Assembly: GCA_944470555.2 (NCBI GenBank)
Contig: OX104129.1
Coordinates: 46,161,998 to 46,225,997 of the forward strand
Reading direction: 5' to 3'
Length of the DNA stretch: 64,000 nt
DNA from: Heterobilharzia americana
Lineage: Eukaryota > Platyhelminthes > Trematoda > Strigeidida > Schistosomatidae
How positions within the stretch are numbered: the first letter of the stretch is position 1; each line of letters opens with the position of its first letter. A model generated the notes under the pieces. It was not told the origin of the DNA. It made no database searches and saw only the letters and a list, made by a program, of their open reading frames with translations. The translations under genes were made by a program, and so were the position numbers. Shown piece after piece: positions 31,590 to 44,705 of the stretch.

Positions 31590-33062
31590 ACGAAGATTGA
31601 CTTATTTTAAACTTAGACTCCAGCTCTTGCATTTTTGCATATATATATACATATATATTCTTGAAAATACAACGAAGGATTGCTCTATCACTACGACAAG
31701 TTGTGTTGTAAGATACAAAAGCAGAAATTGGAAGTGGGAAAGCTAGGCTGAAACAAAAACAAATGAGAACGATTGAAAAAGGGCGACAAGCCGTCATTTC
31801 GCAAAACAGTGCTTGGTGAAATCAGACAAATTGCTGTAAAATCTATAGGCAATCAGGTAGTATTCTTAAATCCATCCTAAACCAACAGTTTAGATGACAT
31901 ACACTTTAATGTGATTAGTGTTAACGTCATATATAACAGATTTGGTGTTGTCTTTAGCAGTTCTATGAGTTAATTAGTTGTATTACCCTTTAGTAGTTAG
32001 TGTTGTGTGGACTCAAGTTACTAGTCGGATGTCTGGTGACTACCTTATTTCTTTTTGTTAAGTTAATCACGACAAAGTGTAACTGTTTCCGTTTTCTTCA
32101 AACAATGTTATAATATGATTTCCGTTCAGTTATTTATTTACCCAACGAATTGGCTTTCTTATAAATTTACAAATGTTTCAACCTTTTTCTTGTCTGTCTG
32201 CAGTAATTTGTTTTTGTTAACATGACCTTTTAAAAACAGCAGCTTTTATTGATCAAATAATAAACTTAATGCAAAAATGTTTCACTTTTGGTATTTTTGT
32301 CAAAAACCAAGCCTACAACATTGAAAAGTAAATATAAAATCATTTTAACTGAATTTTTTAGTATTTACATGCCAATGAAATGTGCTTTCTCATGTTAAAA
32401 GAGAAGTTAAACAGAATTTATAGTGATAAAAATTACTCAGAATAAAATGAATTCATGGTGTTTCACTTGCTTCAGTGCAACGGCATACAGGCTCAAGAAA
32501 TTAACAAATATCTACAAAAAAGTGTAACTTAAATACCTTAGAGGTTAACAGGAGGGTAGTCTGTGTATGAAAAATAATAAAACTAGTAGATTTATCCTTA
32601 TTATCTGTTAATTCATTTAATTAATTTCAGTTACTGACCGAGATAAGGAATTTGAGATGAATGAATCTGTTACACATAACTGAAGTTATTCCATGTTTAT
32701 ATTGTCTGACTGTCATTGTGGTGAATTCAGTAAGTCAGAGGAAGGAATAAAAATGATTACGTAACCATGTTTGGTAAGATAATAGTAATAAAAGGTCGAA
32801 GTTGAGGTAGATTACGGTCAGTTCACTTTGGACTAGCTATTAAGTTGTGGTGATGAGTTAATTATCGCTGAGAAGAAAAGCGGAAGTGTTTTAAAACACT
32901 TCACAAATACGTAAGTCAATGGATCCTGAAACAGCTTGCAACTAACAGCTATCTCGTTTCCTTAGCAAACGTTTGGTTGATTTCATGTAAATCATAGCAA
33001 GTAAAAAGTTTGTATAATTTGAAATTATTCAGTCTTCAGGTTTAGGGAATTTTATTCATCGA
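31590..33062. other. no gene recognised
   Basis: A short TATA-rich run near 31640-31660; otherwise AT-rich with no feature. Confidence 0.55.
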
Positions 33063-33249
33063 TTTCAGGCCGGTAGTCATCGTGGACTGACACTAGTTAG
33101 GGGAAATATTGGATACCTCGGAATACTGGACATCTGTTTCTTCCTGGTTCGGGACTCTTCACCAGTGCATAGTCATGGTCATGCCATGTGTCGAACTTAC
33201 GACCTTCAGGTCATACGACTAGCGCGTTACCATTGAACCGCCGAGTCTG
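33063..33249 (-). repeat. tRNA-headed SINE with hammerhead relic (second family)
   Basis: The minus strand starts with CGGCGGTTCAATGGTAACGC, a tRNA-like A-box region, then has AAGTTCGACACA (complement of about 33187-33198) as the B-box. A hammerhead-like segment follows, then a tail through CCAATATTTCC. The same order occurs at 47481-47632. These are Pol III-type, non-coding repeats. Confidence 0.68.
33124..33170 (-). ncRNA. decayed hammerhead core in SINE
   Basis: CTGGTGA, then GAGTCCCGAACCAGGA, then AGAAAC (GAAAC is the complement of 33136-33140), then AGATGTCCAGTATTCC. Compared with CTGANGA...GAAAC...GTC, the G5-A6 of the core is changed to GG, so self-cleavage is not expected. GTC before CAGTATTCC is a plausible former cleavage triplet. 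Confidence 0.5.
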
Positions 33250-34129
33250 AATCCGGTGGTTTACACTCTTTACATATGACAGTTCATGATATAGAACAAC
33301 CTCCATCCACTATGATTGTTGAGTAACTGTCCTCATATTCCACTTGGTTGGTCCCATTCGTCAAATCTCATTGGAACTTCTCTAATTACCTCTTGAAGCG
33401 AGTCCGTGATGAAAATGATGTCTTAGATTATAAGTGGATACTGAGGAACTTTGAAATCACTGTTCTAACTTGGTTTGAATTTTTTCGGCGGAAAATTTAT
33501 GAAAAACAACACTGTTCTGTTCATTTTTGTTAAATTTACTCAACATTTTTCTGGTGGGTTCAAGAAACACCACATATTTAATCACGCAACTCTCGAGGGT
33601 TTTGGATGCATTAAATTATTACATACTTGTAAAATTGTCACGGTACTGAGTCGTATTCTATCCATTTGACACTGAAATGTACGTGCTCTAACGTGTACAT
33701 GCAAAATAGTGAATACATTAGAAGTTTAAATGAAATGGGTATATGTCTACCTTCGACTCTTTTGATGAATAGTGTTTTGTATATAGGATGCAAAAGTGTT
33801 TTCCAAAACAGTTCTTATTTTGCTGTCCACTCTCTTCATTAAAATGTTCACTGTTAACGTCAGTTGGTGGAATCAAGGTCACTTCGCAGCGCTGTCAGAT
33901 TACGTTTAGTCTGTTGTTCCTGTAACAATTTCAGAGTGCTGCAATTTTCTTTCACAGGTTTCTCGAGGAACTCAAATCGTGTCATAAGTTTATCTGATGA
34001 ACAGTCTTGGCTTTATCATCTTTTGGTTTTCCTTAATGTTGTATTCTTGTGAAATGACATTTAAAAAAACTAAGGTCCCAATTATGCCTGGATTTGAAAC
34101 TCCTGAGCTGGTGTCCTCCTATTGCACCA
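33250..34129. other. no gene recognised
   Basis: Two short open frames without motifs at 33348-33669; not supported as exons. Confidence 0.5.
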
Positions 34130-34320
34130 AATGATGCGATCGAAAAGATCGAAATTCACCAAGCAGCCTTGTGTACATTCCTGGAGTTGACTCTGAACCA
34201 CATCTATTGTGTGGGTGCTGCCGAAATCTCAGTAAGTGGACCTGATTGAAACCTATGACCAATCGCTGGGAAATTAAGTGTCCAGACCAATCAGCCACAG
34301 CTGCAGTTGATTATGGTATA
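34130..34320 (-). repeat. tRNA-like SINE candidate
   Basis: The minus strand has TGGCTGATTGG (complement of 34288-34298) and GGTTTCAATCA (complement of 34243-34253), spaced like A- and B-boxes. Downstream sequence does not show the CTGANGA core. Tentative. Confidence 0.35.
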
Positions 34321-36159
34321 CCTTACAAGCAGTCTTGCTTCACTTTTCGCCTAATAAGCCGGTGAAGAATAAAACTGTTTGGATAATAAGTAAGTTGCTG
34401 CTGCTTTATTCATGATGATTGACCAGCTATTGTCTTTACTCTTTCAAAACATCAAGTGAAATTTTGTTGAGACATAAGAATGTTTACAAGTATTAAAGTT
34501 TGTTCGTTTTATATTTTCAAACTGATAATTTAAAATAAATGTAGGCATACAATAGTCTAACATTTAAACAGCGCTACATCAAAATTATATGCACCACAAT
34601 GCGGGTTACAGAGAACAAAGAATATTAGGTACGTGTATTAAATTCTGGTATGGTGGTAGATGTGTAGAAAAACAAGCGTGTATTAGTTAAAACAAAGGCA
34701 ATGGCCTATTCCAAGCTGTCTAGCGAAAAGTTGGTTAGTAATGTTTTTCTAAATTACCTTCATTTACTGAACAGAAAATTAACCGCCTTCTATCAACTGA
34801 TGGCTCAATTATGTCTAGAGCACTCAAAACTCTACGTTAATTGTTCTACCAGTAGTATAAGAATGATATGCATCTCAAATTACAGGAAACGTATTGTGTT
34901 TACTAGCGTAAACAACTGATCAGTAGACAGTTTAGCGTTTATGCGATTCATGTGACTACATCCCAACGAGAAATTGTTGAATATTGTGTCTGCTGACAGG
35001 AAATGGAAAAATGCAACGATTCATCATTCTGCTGTCTTAGAAGCTTCCGAGACATTATATGAGTGGAGAACAGTTGTTCAAAAGTTAATCGTTCAGTGAT
35101 GATTAGTACTATCTTCTGTCATTTAATAGTAGTTAAGAAATATAACAGTTATCACTAAATATTTTTATTTGAAGAATTAATACATTATGATGCATGTTAA
35201 ATATTATAATTTTTAAGGCGTGATAAAAATTATATAACGCCAGTCTTGATAGGAATGAAATTATAATATTGTAGAAACCCTCATCATTTGTAATGTTATT
35301 TCATTTATTGTTCGGTGTATCCTTTAGAGTTATAAGTAATTAAAATAGGATTATTTGGAATGTAATAGTAGGGAAATCCTCTGCACTTTTTATTGTTATT
35401 GAGATAACCATTTCAGATGGGATTTAAGCTTGAAAATTCTGAAATCGCGTTGTCTATTGTTGTTATCAAAACCAACAGGGTCGAGTTTTCGCTCAATAAA
35501 AATTTCAGTATGTTAGTGACCGTGAAAAAGTCTAGTGTCATACGCACTTATCTGATATCAGCCATTTTAACCTTCAGAAGTTTTTCACTTTGATTTTCAG
35601 ACATACAACATAATGATCTCTGATTAAGACCTACTGTCTTTTCAATGATAACCACCCCAAGTAAGTTGTAATTTACCTTCATATTACTCAGAATTGAATC
35701 CAACTATTGTGACTATTTATATTTTGAATGATTATTACGCTGGAGCACGCCATTCTCTTCCTTTAATATTCGGTAAAGCTTTCTCTGTGAGTTATATTGT
35801 GGGTTCTTGTGGATTCTTCATTAGCAGCACCTACGTTAGTTCGTTATGAAGTGATTGTTACGCTAATTGTTAAAATGGAAGTCAAAAAACATCTAAATAA
35901 GATTTCCTGTTTCTAACATCTATTACCCCTCAGGACAACAAAATTCAAAAACCTTTATGTCAACGACTGTTAAAACATTCAGTAGTATAAGGGGAAAACA
36001 TAAATGAACACTAGATTGACATAAAGTACTGCTTCAGTGTGTTTCTGCAGGATAATGTTTTGAGGTTTGCTTCCGCGTTTATATACATCTTAGTTTTCAA
36101 GACAACCTTATCAATAGCATAGTTATTTCAGGAAGTGGTTGTACCGCCACTGGAACTCA
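34321..36159. other. no gene recognised
   Basis: AT-rich; nothing supported. Confidence 0.55.
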
Positions 36160-36215
36160 AATTAAGCACATACTGAGTTCCCGACGAAACAAATTGGGCT
36201 TCTCGGATTTATTAC
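36160..36215 (+). repeat. possible hammerhead-SINE fragment
   Basis: GCACATACTGAGTTCCCGAC followed by GAAAC (36186-36190) and GGGCTTCTCGGATTT resembles the second SINE family in order. CTGAGTT replaces CTGAGGA and there is no clear tRNA head. Confidence 0.3.
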
Positions 36216-37677
36216 TAGTCGTCACTAACCAAATGATATCATGGACAGTTTGCATGCGGTATTGCCGGCTACCCATAAGAACCAGTGTGCTAAAAGCGAC
36301 TTGTCAGTCTAAAATAATAGCTAATAAAAAGGTAGAATGTCAATGGACAGCGTAGTGAGGTATTCGAAATGGCGAACTGTGTGTAACCTATCAGATCAGT
36401 TATAATTGCTGGTCCATGTGAACCTCCTATTAGGTGTTTCTTAATACTCAGCTTTCTTCAAGCCATTTCCCCAAAAATATAGCATTCCTCATACCCTAAA
36501 TTTCCAAAGATACTTCTGAATATTCTTATTTTCGGTCGTAAGGAAAACGCTTTACTTAGATGCAAGCTGGACATTTAGCTATTCTTAGCTAACTTTAGCT
36601 GTATGTCTGAAGTTCCCTTATTTTTTCACATTATAATTGAAAAAATTCTTAGTCAAGTCTATTCCAAATGGAATTATTCAGTTCATTTTCTTTTCTCCTT
36701 TTTATTCTAGGATTTCAGAGAAGTGAAAATATACAAATCCGACACAGTTTACCCCTCACTAACAGGTTATTCAATTTCTTAAAGTTGTTCTGCATTTTAA
36801 TCACAGCCTTAAGGAATTGCAGTCAGACAGTTGGTTATGGGGATTATTCATCTGAAATAAATAAAGTTTCGCTAAAGTGACAACACAAATACAATGTCAT
36901 ATCAAGATGTGATATAATTATGAGCAATAAATTCTGCTTGGAACTTCCTCAGCGTATAATACTATTTCAGTGTGCATTGCGTGTGAATAAGATGGCATAA
37001 TGGCACTGTGTATAAAGTATACTTAAACATATTTTAAGTACTCTTCAACTATAATTATAATGTTTTTGAGTGAATACCATGTTTACCAACTTAGCTGACA
37101 AGACGATTGCCCTTCAACAAGTGCATGTGGATTGCTTCCTATTTGCTGGAAACGTTCAGTTAAGTGTTTTTAAAAATACGTTCTTATTAAGAGGAATTCC
37201 ATTAACGCATTCTATGAAAAGGAGTAGAACGAAAACTGACCAAAAGAAAATAAAAACGTGAGATTGATAGGTTGGTCATAAGATGGAAAGTAATTTATTA
37301 TCAATGACTATTCAATATTTAATCACCTTATCAACCAGATAAATAATTATTGAGATAATAGTTTTTATGCTCACAGAAGGAAAAAACGAACAAAACATGA
37401 CAGAATGAAGAAAATGTGAGGTGTCGATGCTGTTCTGCTTACGAGATGCTAAGTTTTATAACCTCAGTGTTTGAAGTAATTTTATGTCTACTACAGTTTA
37501 TTCAAAACACTTGAGTCTAGTTTTCCTCTAGGCTATAAATGTCTGACCTAAACATGTCCGCAAAATGATGTTTCATGAGTAATATTGTACTTCATTGACT
37601 AAATGTAGACGCTTTCCTGACAAAACATTATGAAAACTTAATACAGATGTAAAACTTGGGCACTGTGGTCGATTGTA
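36216..37677. other. no gene recognised
   Basis: AT-rich; nothing supported. Confidence 0.55.
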
Positions 37678-38032
37678 ATTCCATTTTAGTCTTTTTTTAA
37701 TAGGAATATCATACATTGAAACAGTAGCATTTACTGGATAACGTTTTGGACACAATTTATTGTCCACATTCATATGAGGTAACTTCACAACTTCGTGACA
37801 GTCTTTATATATTCGCAATCGAAGTGATGCTGCACTTGTCCCAGATATGTGGAAAATTCTACTACTCTTGCCATCACAGAGAAGGAGAGAAAACTACGAA
37901 TATATAAAGACTGTCTCGAAGTTGTGGAGTTACCTGATATGAAAATGGGCAATGAACTGTGTCCGAAACGTTATCCAGTAAATGTTACTGTTTCAGTGTA
38001 TGATATTTCTAATAAACAGACTAAAATGGAAT
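37678..38032. repeat. large inverted repeat of PLE 3' ends
   Basis: Arms of about 137 bp (37678-37815 on the minus strand, 37897-38032 on the plus) are separated by an 81-bp spacer and point away from each other. Read outward, both contain CGAATATATAAAGACTGT, a GGACAATAAATTGTGTCC-type hairpin, (G/A)AAACGTTATCCAGTAAATG and ACTAAAATGGAAT, close to 90% identical by eye. The apparent small proteins in both arms are the same repeat translated. The same family occurs at 9305, 44641 and weakly at 60625, and the 9305 copy is attached to a PLE. Confidence 0.82.
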
Positions 38033-40766
38033 AACGAAAACTTAATTAGTTGCAGCAGAATAAATTTTCTAAACTTTATTAGGGTTATAGACTTATGGAA
38101 AGTTTTGACAGCCATTTTGATCCACTGTGGTATTTATTCCTTCGAGAATGACAAATGAAGTGTCTTGATATCTCAAAAGACTTATTTGTCAGTTGAGAAT
38201 TACGTGACTACCCATTCAACCTGTAGAAAATCCTTAAATTCAACATTTACTCATGCATCAGATTAAAAACCAAGTAGATTGAAATTGTACAATTAGCAGA
38301 AGTGTAAATACTATTTGTCAGTAGTCTGTTCCATTCAAAGTATTTACAGTCCACTTGAACAAATACCACCATCTACACCTATTGTATATTTTGCATATTG
38401 ACTGAGCACCTTTTTAGTTCAATTATCTATCACTTTACCGAGTATAAATATGACTGTACAACTTGACAATGAAGTCTTTGGAAAGGAACATTTCTTCTCT
38501 GATATATATCTTGTTCTTATTCATAAATAAATTGGTATATTTCGTCAGTCCAACATTTGACATTTCAAGTCATATACAAACCCTTTTTTAAATGGAATGT
38601 AGCAATAAGTTAGCGAATTTTTAAGTGGATAAATTGGTAAACGTGCTTTAAAACAATATTTACGTACAAACGAACAGTTTTGATATTGTAACTAAATACA
38701 AAAGAATTTCATCACCAAAGGGAAATCAGTTTAACAAGGAATAATTCAACAAAGAAACTTTTCTCTAAATAAATAATTTTCGGAGCAGCACGCTTTTATT
38801 TATTGCCACAGCAACAAGAAATAATCAGCAATTTCTCATCGGTCAGTTCCAAGGCATAAAACACTATTTCTAGAGTTACAAAGTAATTATGAATGGAAGA
38901 TGGACACAAAATCAGCCAAAAATCGTTTTCAGCAGCACGAGGTTAAACCCAATACATGGCTTATTCTCGAAAACGCCAGTGAATTGTTCAAAGAATCAAA
39001 AGATGATAACGTTATAGTCTTTTGGATAGTAGAATAGATTAAAAAAATTGGAACAGTCATAAGGAAACTGAAAGTTACACAGTGGGAAAAGACGAAGAGA
39101 ATAACAATGTCGACGATGGAAATGAAACAAGTTATAAGGAGACGATCACTAGCGTAAAATCACAGATTGGATCTACCTTAGTTCATGCACATTCTGAAAG
39201 ATTATAACTCACTTTGCTGCTTCTCTACGATAGTTTTGACGATCATCACAAACATGACAGCAATTTTAACGATTTCGAACATATGCAATTTTGCGATGTC
39301 ACAAAAATACGTACCATCAACTGAATTTCACTTTCTGATGAAATTTCTCATCCCTTCTCGTTCATTTGGTTTGGTTGAACAGAATCGAGAAAATGCCATA
39401 AAATAAGACGATCATGTAGCTCAAAACTGATCAAATTAGATGAGTAAAGCTTTTAGATGGTATATACATTCATTTAATGTGGAAATAGTCTGATATAAAA
39501 TAAGTTATTTGGTAAACAAAGGGTTTTTTTCTTAGTGAAAACCACAACTATAGAAGTACAGTTTGAATTTCACTAGAAACAAAGAAATATTTTTCATTCT
39601 TAATTTAACTACTTTCTTCTAACAAGAGTGTACCTGGATACAAAAGGGCTGAAAATCCTTCCTTTGTCACATTTATAATTTTCCGAAAATTAATAGACAA
39701 CTAGTTCAACAAGAATGTCAGAGAAAAATGTAGGTCGCTTCATAATTCCCTACTTAGATAAACCACTTAAAGGTATGAAAAGTATAGCAAAAATTAAAAA
39801 CGAAACTGAACGGCTTAGCTGATAACACTGGAAAGAAGTAATCAGAGAGCAATAAGTTCGTCAGTCAGTAAAGTTAAGGCCTACACGAAACCTTTCTTTA
39901 CCCATCTAGTACCAAGTGACTGGATATATCAAGACCATGCCTTATTTCAGCAGCATATTTATAGAAATTTATACGAACATCTGGAAAGTCCAATTGCTCT
40001 AGTCCTTCAAACGTGATAGTTTATTTAAGTTTCAACTACAGGTACCTGTTACACCACCTGGACTAAAAGTTACTGGAAATTGGTTTCTTATGTAGATGGT
40101 GTACTGAACGAAAACCAGTCTGAGTGTAATGTCAATATTTACGGAGCCCTTCTTCTTAAATGAAATAAAGTAAAAGGTCAGTCTTATTTCGATGTCATTA
40201 TTAAATGTGCTGGACAAGATTTGTTATGAAAATCCAAGATATTTTTCGCCTAAAGACGCTCTATCCTTAAACTACCTTTCTGCTGTTCGGTCAAGTAAGC
40301 ATGCCAAAAAGGCAAATAATCGCTCCATTTTATTCCAGTTGGTCCGAAGGGATCACGAAGTGGACGACAATGATCGATTTTTGATAATTTATTGAGTTAC
40401 TACAGATACATCTTTTAAATCAAAATTAAAATTCTTCAAGGCTGGAAAATAGTAGCAATTTGTATGAAATAGCCGGAACTACTACCTTAGCCTGCCCTGA
40501 AGTTAGTATACTTCTGAGTGTCCTTTTACACGAAACTTTTCAGTTAAACACCATCGCTTACTTTTACGTCTGTAAACTGTTTTACTTTGTACATTTAGAA
40601 TTATTTACTCTGCATATGAAATATTTTGCCCAAGCCGCTTAACCTTAGACTGATCTCAAAAACAGAAAAGCATAACAGTATACAATATCTTATTTAACAC
40701 TCAGTAATTTTGATGTTCTTTAACAAGAAGTTCAACAATGAGTTTATTAGTGCTCATGTTAATTAA
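38033..40766. other. no gene recognised
   Basis: AT-rich; no open frame with a recognisable motif. Confidence 0.55.
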
Positions 40767-40943
40767 GATGGATAGTGGCTGGCAGTGAAGTCCAGGATAT
40801 GCATTCGTCCTATTTCGGATTCGTCAGCTAGATGTCCCTGCTTCCTAGTGAATGACGTTGTTCCCACCGGGATTTGGACTTCGGACCGACCGCTTCAAAC
40901 TCCAGAGTATAAACCACTGCACCACTGAGCCGCAATAGCCACT
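40767..40943 (-). repeat. SMalpha-like SINE, well preserved
   Basis: The minus strand starts GTGGCTATTGCGGCTCAGTG, a tRNA-like head. GTCCAAATCCC (complement of 40869-40879) is the B-box. It continues to GGGACATCTAG, the ribozyme region, and ends ACTGCCAGCCACTATCCATC. It shares its end and order with the 6548 copy. It is the clearest SMalpha-type copy in the window. Confidence 0.78.
40789..40838 (-). ncRNA. SMalpha-type hammerhead ribozyme, near-intact core
   Basis: GGACATCTAG, then CTGACGA (complement of 40821-40827), then ATCCGAAATAGGA, then CGAATG, then CATATCCTGGACTTC. CTGACGA fits CTGANGA, helix II can form TCC/GGA, and ATC before CTGG fits a cleavage triplet with helix I CTAG/CTGG-type pairing. 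The second core strand reads GAAT where GAAA is needed, so activity is probably lost. Confidence 0.7.
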
Positions 40944-43900
40944 TGCTTTTAGTCTTTAAAATTTATCATCGTCAAAGGTTTGCACTGAATATTTGTTTTC
41001 AATTATTTAAATTTGTACGGAACATTTTGTCACGTACGTGTTCATTTTATAAAGAATTCCAAAGGCACTTAAATCTTGGCACCATCACTGGTTTGTTTAT
41101 GGTTGCAGAAAATCCCTAAAATAATTTCTGTGGATGACCCAGTATTCTAGAAACATGTTTGGTTGCTGATGTGCACTTATACCTAATTATTATGGAAAAC
41201 TATCCGAACCCAAGAAAATGTTTAAACAGATCTGCTTTCTTTCATCCAACTGTTTTTACATGTCACAGTCTGAGGAGAATACCTGTTTACCTGACTTTTT
41301 GTTGAATTGAACTTAGTTATTGGACTGCATTCACTATTCAACAAGTTGTTTGCATTCTTTTACAACACATCTGACATATTATTCCTCGTAGTAATAACGT
41401 GAAAGTTGAAAATATGTTGATATAGTTCAGCTTTCTATAGTTTATCTGCAAACAAAACAATCTACCACAACGTCGAGTGTCAGTGAGCTCATTAGAATAA
41501 AAAGATATGTAGTTTTTAACAGCAGACGATTCAAACTTAAAATTTTCCCGTACTAAAAAGTATATCTAACGAATAAAATTCAACTGCATAAGAAGTTTTT
41601 CAGTGACTGTCAAAAATATGAAAAAAACATATTCACTACTTTATTTATGAATATTAAACGTTAATGATAGAAGGGAAAAATATAAAAGCACTTTCGTTTG
41701 GCATAATTATTTATATCTTTTTCTAGAAAAAATATTTATGCGAAAATCTGTTTTTCATTTTCAATTTAAAGAGGGAAAAATGTAACTACCATTTGTCAAC
41801 CATTATTTTTCATCTTGTAGGTATGTGAAAAATATTGAAATGAAAAAAATGTCATTAGTTTACTTGTTGACAGGTTTTATGTTCGTATATACGTAATTCG
41901 AGTAGAAACGAACTAATATTATTCTCCAACTGTTTCTGTTCATTATAAAATACTATACTAGAGCATCTTCTGACTGGTTTAATTTCACTTGCTCGTAATA
42001 TGATGAGTTATAAGCATTGTTACCATTATAACCAAGTAGCGATATATAAAAACCCCAGACTCTATCGGTGAACTAAATAATAATGGCTTTTCTCATCAAC
42101 CAGCAAAACTAAGTGAGTAGCGCTTACATATAAGGGTATAAAACATTAATTATTTTCCGAATACTTATATAAGCTTGAGTCTTGAGTAATAAGAGTCATG
42201 GAATCTCATTATGTGAAACCTCACTCTAAACACAAGATATCTGGCAAAAATACTAAAAGGCAGAGTGGTGATAAAATATTAAAAGATATTCTACACAATG
42301 ACTCTTCTGCAACGGGTAGACTGTAACGTAAATAAAAGAACCAGAGCAAACTTTGATTTTAGTTTGAAGTCTTGTGGAAAAATAACCAGTGAAGCCATTG
42401 TTTTCGTGCCAACAGTTAATAACTCTGAAAAATATGAACAAGAATATGAAAAAGAACAAAAAGTTTGTAAGCAAAACGTTGAAATCATTTGTGGGTAAAG
42501 AACGCATTGTTCTCTCGCTGGTTAAGGTTTTATTTGTGAATGTGCTCAGTGGTTTTCATCGACTAGCCAGCAAAACGCTTGATCACTGAAAACTATATTT
42601 ATTAGGTGCCCTAGGTTTTTGCTGCGTAAGTGAATGTCCAGTAGGAAATAGTTACCAAAAAAAGCATCATTTGGGCACCAGAGTATTCAGTTTTTGAAGT
42701 TTTGCAACCCTTTTATTATAGAAAATAATTACAGACGAATCATTTGAGTGGTCAAATAAGTAGAAAATTCGTAACTTAACAAATCCACATGTTTGACATA
42801 TTCTTTCTAGTAAACTGATCGGTAGGTTTTCTACAACGTAACTTAACCAAATAAACTAACTGGAGCGAAATTTTCAAAATCATTGTAATGAGGCTGAGAA
42901 ATTAAATGAAGTCTTTCCACTTCATGGATTGTTACAATTGATCAGTTTCAGTGTGTTTTTCATCACGAACTGATTGTAGCTGACGAAGCACGAAAAACCT
43001 AAGAGCATCGTACTAAAAAGCTTATGAGCAGTGCTTACCAAGGAACCCCAGAGGTTCAAGCCCAAGACTATGAAGTCTCGTGATAAGTGCAATACATTAA
43101 AGTTCAGGACCACTGAATTCTAACCGAATTTTTGAAATGCCGAGTGTTCATTAGGAAACCCATAAGTCGTGGGCTTCATTACTTGTGAAGCGCTTGACAC
43201 ATACTCCTGCGTTATTTTCAACTAGGACAGAATAGTTTTCCAATGCATAAGAAAAAACTTTATTTATACCAACATTAAATTACGTCGACTGTTAATAACA
43301 CCAAACATTATCTGAAGGAATTTAGAAATAAAACTACTCTGAACAATATTTTTTATTTAATTAGAAATCAGTTAACTATATATGAAATGATATCAACTCC
43401 TGGAATTCTTGATGCATGCGGAATGCTTTGTCAAAATAAATAACTGCCAAAATGTGACACCTGTACATTCTAACGGGAATAGAGTTGATGGGAAACTGCA
43501 TTCCGTAAAAACACTACTAATATTGACGAATATTAATCAGCTGCCTATCTTTATTGCCTGATCTTTTGCAAAAGTCGTCCCCATTTAGACCTTTTTGCCC
43601 ATATGCAATAAATATTAAAAAGGTAAACAAGACGTTTTTTGCTTCTAATTTTCACGCCACTAGCTGAACCCTGCCTGCATTGATAGTCACCACTCAAAGT
43701 TTTCACGATTGTTTATGGTCGTGTACGTATAGAAGTGATACCGCTGACTTTGTAGCGGAGAAAGTACTCTTTCATTTCCTGGTTTGGTCAACATTTCGCT
43801 TTCGATGTTTGAAAAAATTCAGAAATGTAGGGATAATTGCTTCGTTGAAAAATTTACAAGTAAAATGCTCTGGTATTATGATAGTAAAATATCGCTGCCA

Positions 43901-44640
43901 TCATATTCTCAAATTCAAGGAAAGGTTCTCATACAACCTCTTTTAGACATAATCCAAACTGTTTCTCCATAACAACTTATGTTCATTGTTTCATTAGTAG
44001 AAAATTATGCATAGGATTATTGAAACTACTGGAATACGGGTATTGTGGATACGGATAATCTGAAATCACTTCAACTACGCAACACTCAGTTTATGACCTA
44101 ATTAGTTATCTAGAAGATGGAGGCTGGGATCTTATAACAACAAACGTGATGGTATTACTTATAATCCATAATGACTTTATGGCGGGAAAAACATTTTCCT
44201 AAAAGTTTTGTTCAACTTGTTTGCACAAAATTGCCAATGATTTAATTCTTAACTACTGAATCTTTTCTAGGTCAGCAACCACAGCACCACAGTTTATAAA
44301 GGAGATAAATAAAAATATGATATCACTTTCGTGCTACGACTTTCAGAGCAGTTTAGGAGGAGCATAGCTAAACTGCTGCTACTAATACTTGCCAGCCTAA
44401 TATCAATTACGAAACAGTTAGTTGTGGATAAATAATTCATATACATAAGCTCAACTGGAAGAGCTTTTTCTTTAGCATTTAGTCGTACATCTGTTGATAA
44501 TATCTGGTCCTCCTGTATCTTTTAAAACCGATATTGTGGTATAATACATAAACAGAGACATTTTACAGAATGTCTTTCTACCCAGCTACCATTTTTTCAA
44601 TCACACTCCTTTCTATTTAGTTGTATTTGTATAGTTGACT
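40944..44640. other. no gene recognised
   Basis: AT-rich with several open frames of 60-90 codons on both strands (for example 42253-42507 and 43680-43946), none with a known motif. Confidence 0.55.
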
Positions 44641-44705
44641 ATGGACAACAAATTATGTCCGAAACGTAATTCAGTAAATACTACTGTTCCTCTGTGTGAC
44701 AAATC
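44641..44705 (+). repeat. PLE 3'-end repeat fragment
   Basis: GGACAACAAATTATGTCCGA then AACGTAATTCAGTAAATAC, then ACTGTTCCTCTGTGTGACA. It matches the arms of the 37.7-kb inverted repeat. GGAC/GTCC pairing is kept and is followed by GAAACG. Confidence 0.65.

Noticed and set aside
37573..38034. Two similar small proteins on opposite strands (RIYKDC..., CPKRYPVN)
   Set aside because: They are the same PLE 3'-end repeat in inverted copies; other copies do not keep the frame.
42980..42995. CTGACGA followed by GAAA on the plus strand, hammerhead-like
   Set aside because: Only five bases separate the two core strands, too few for helix II.
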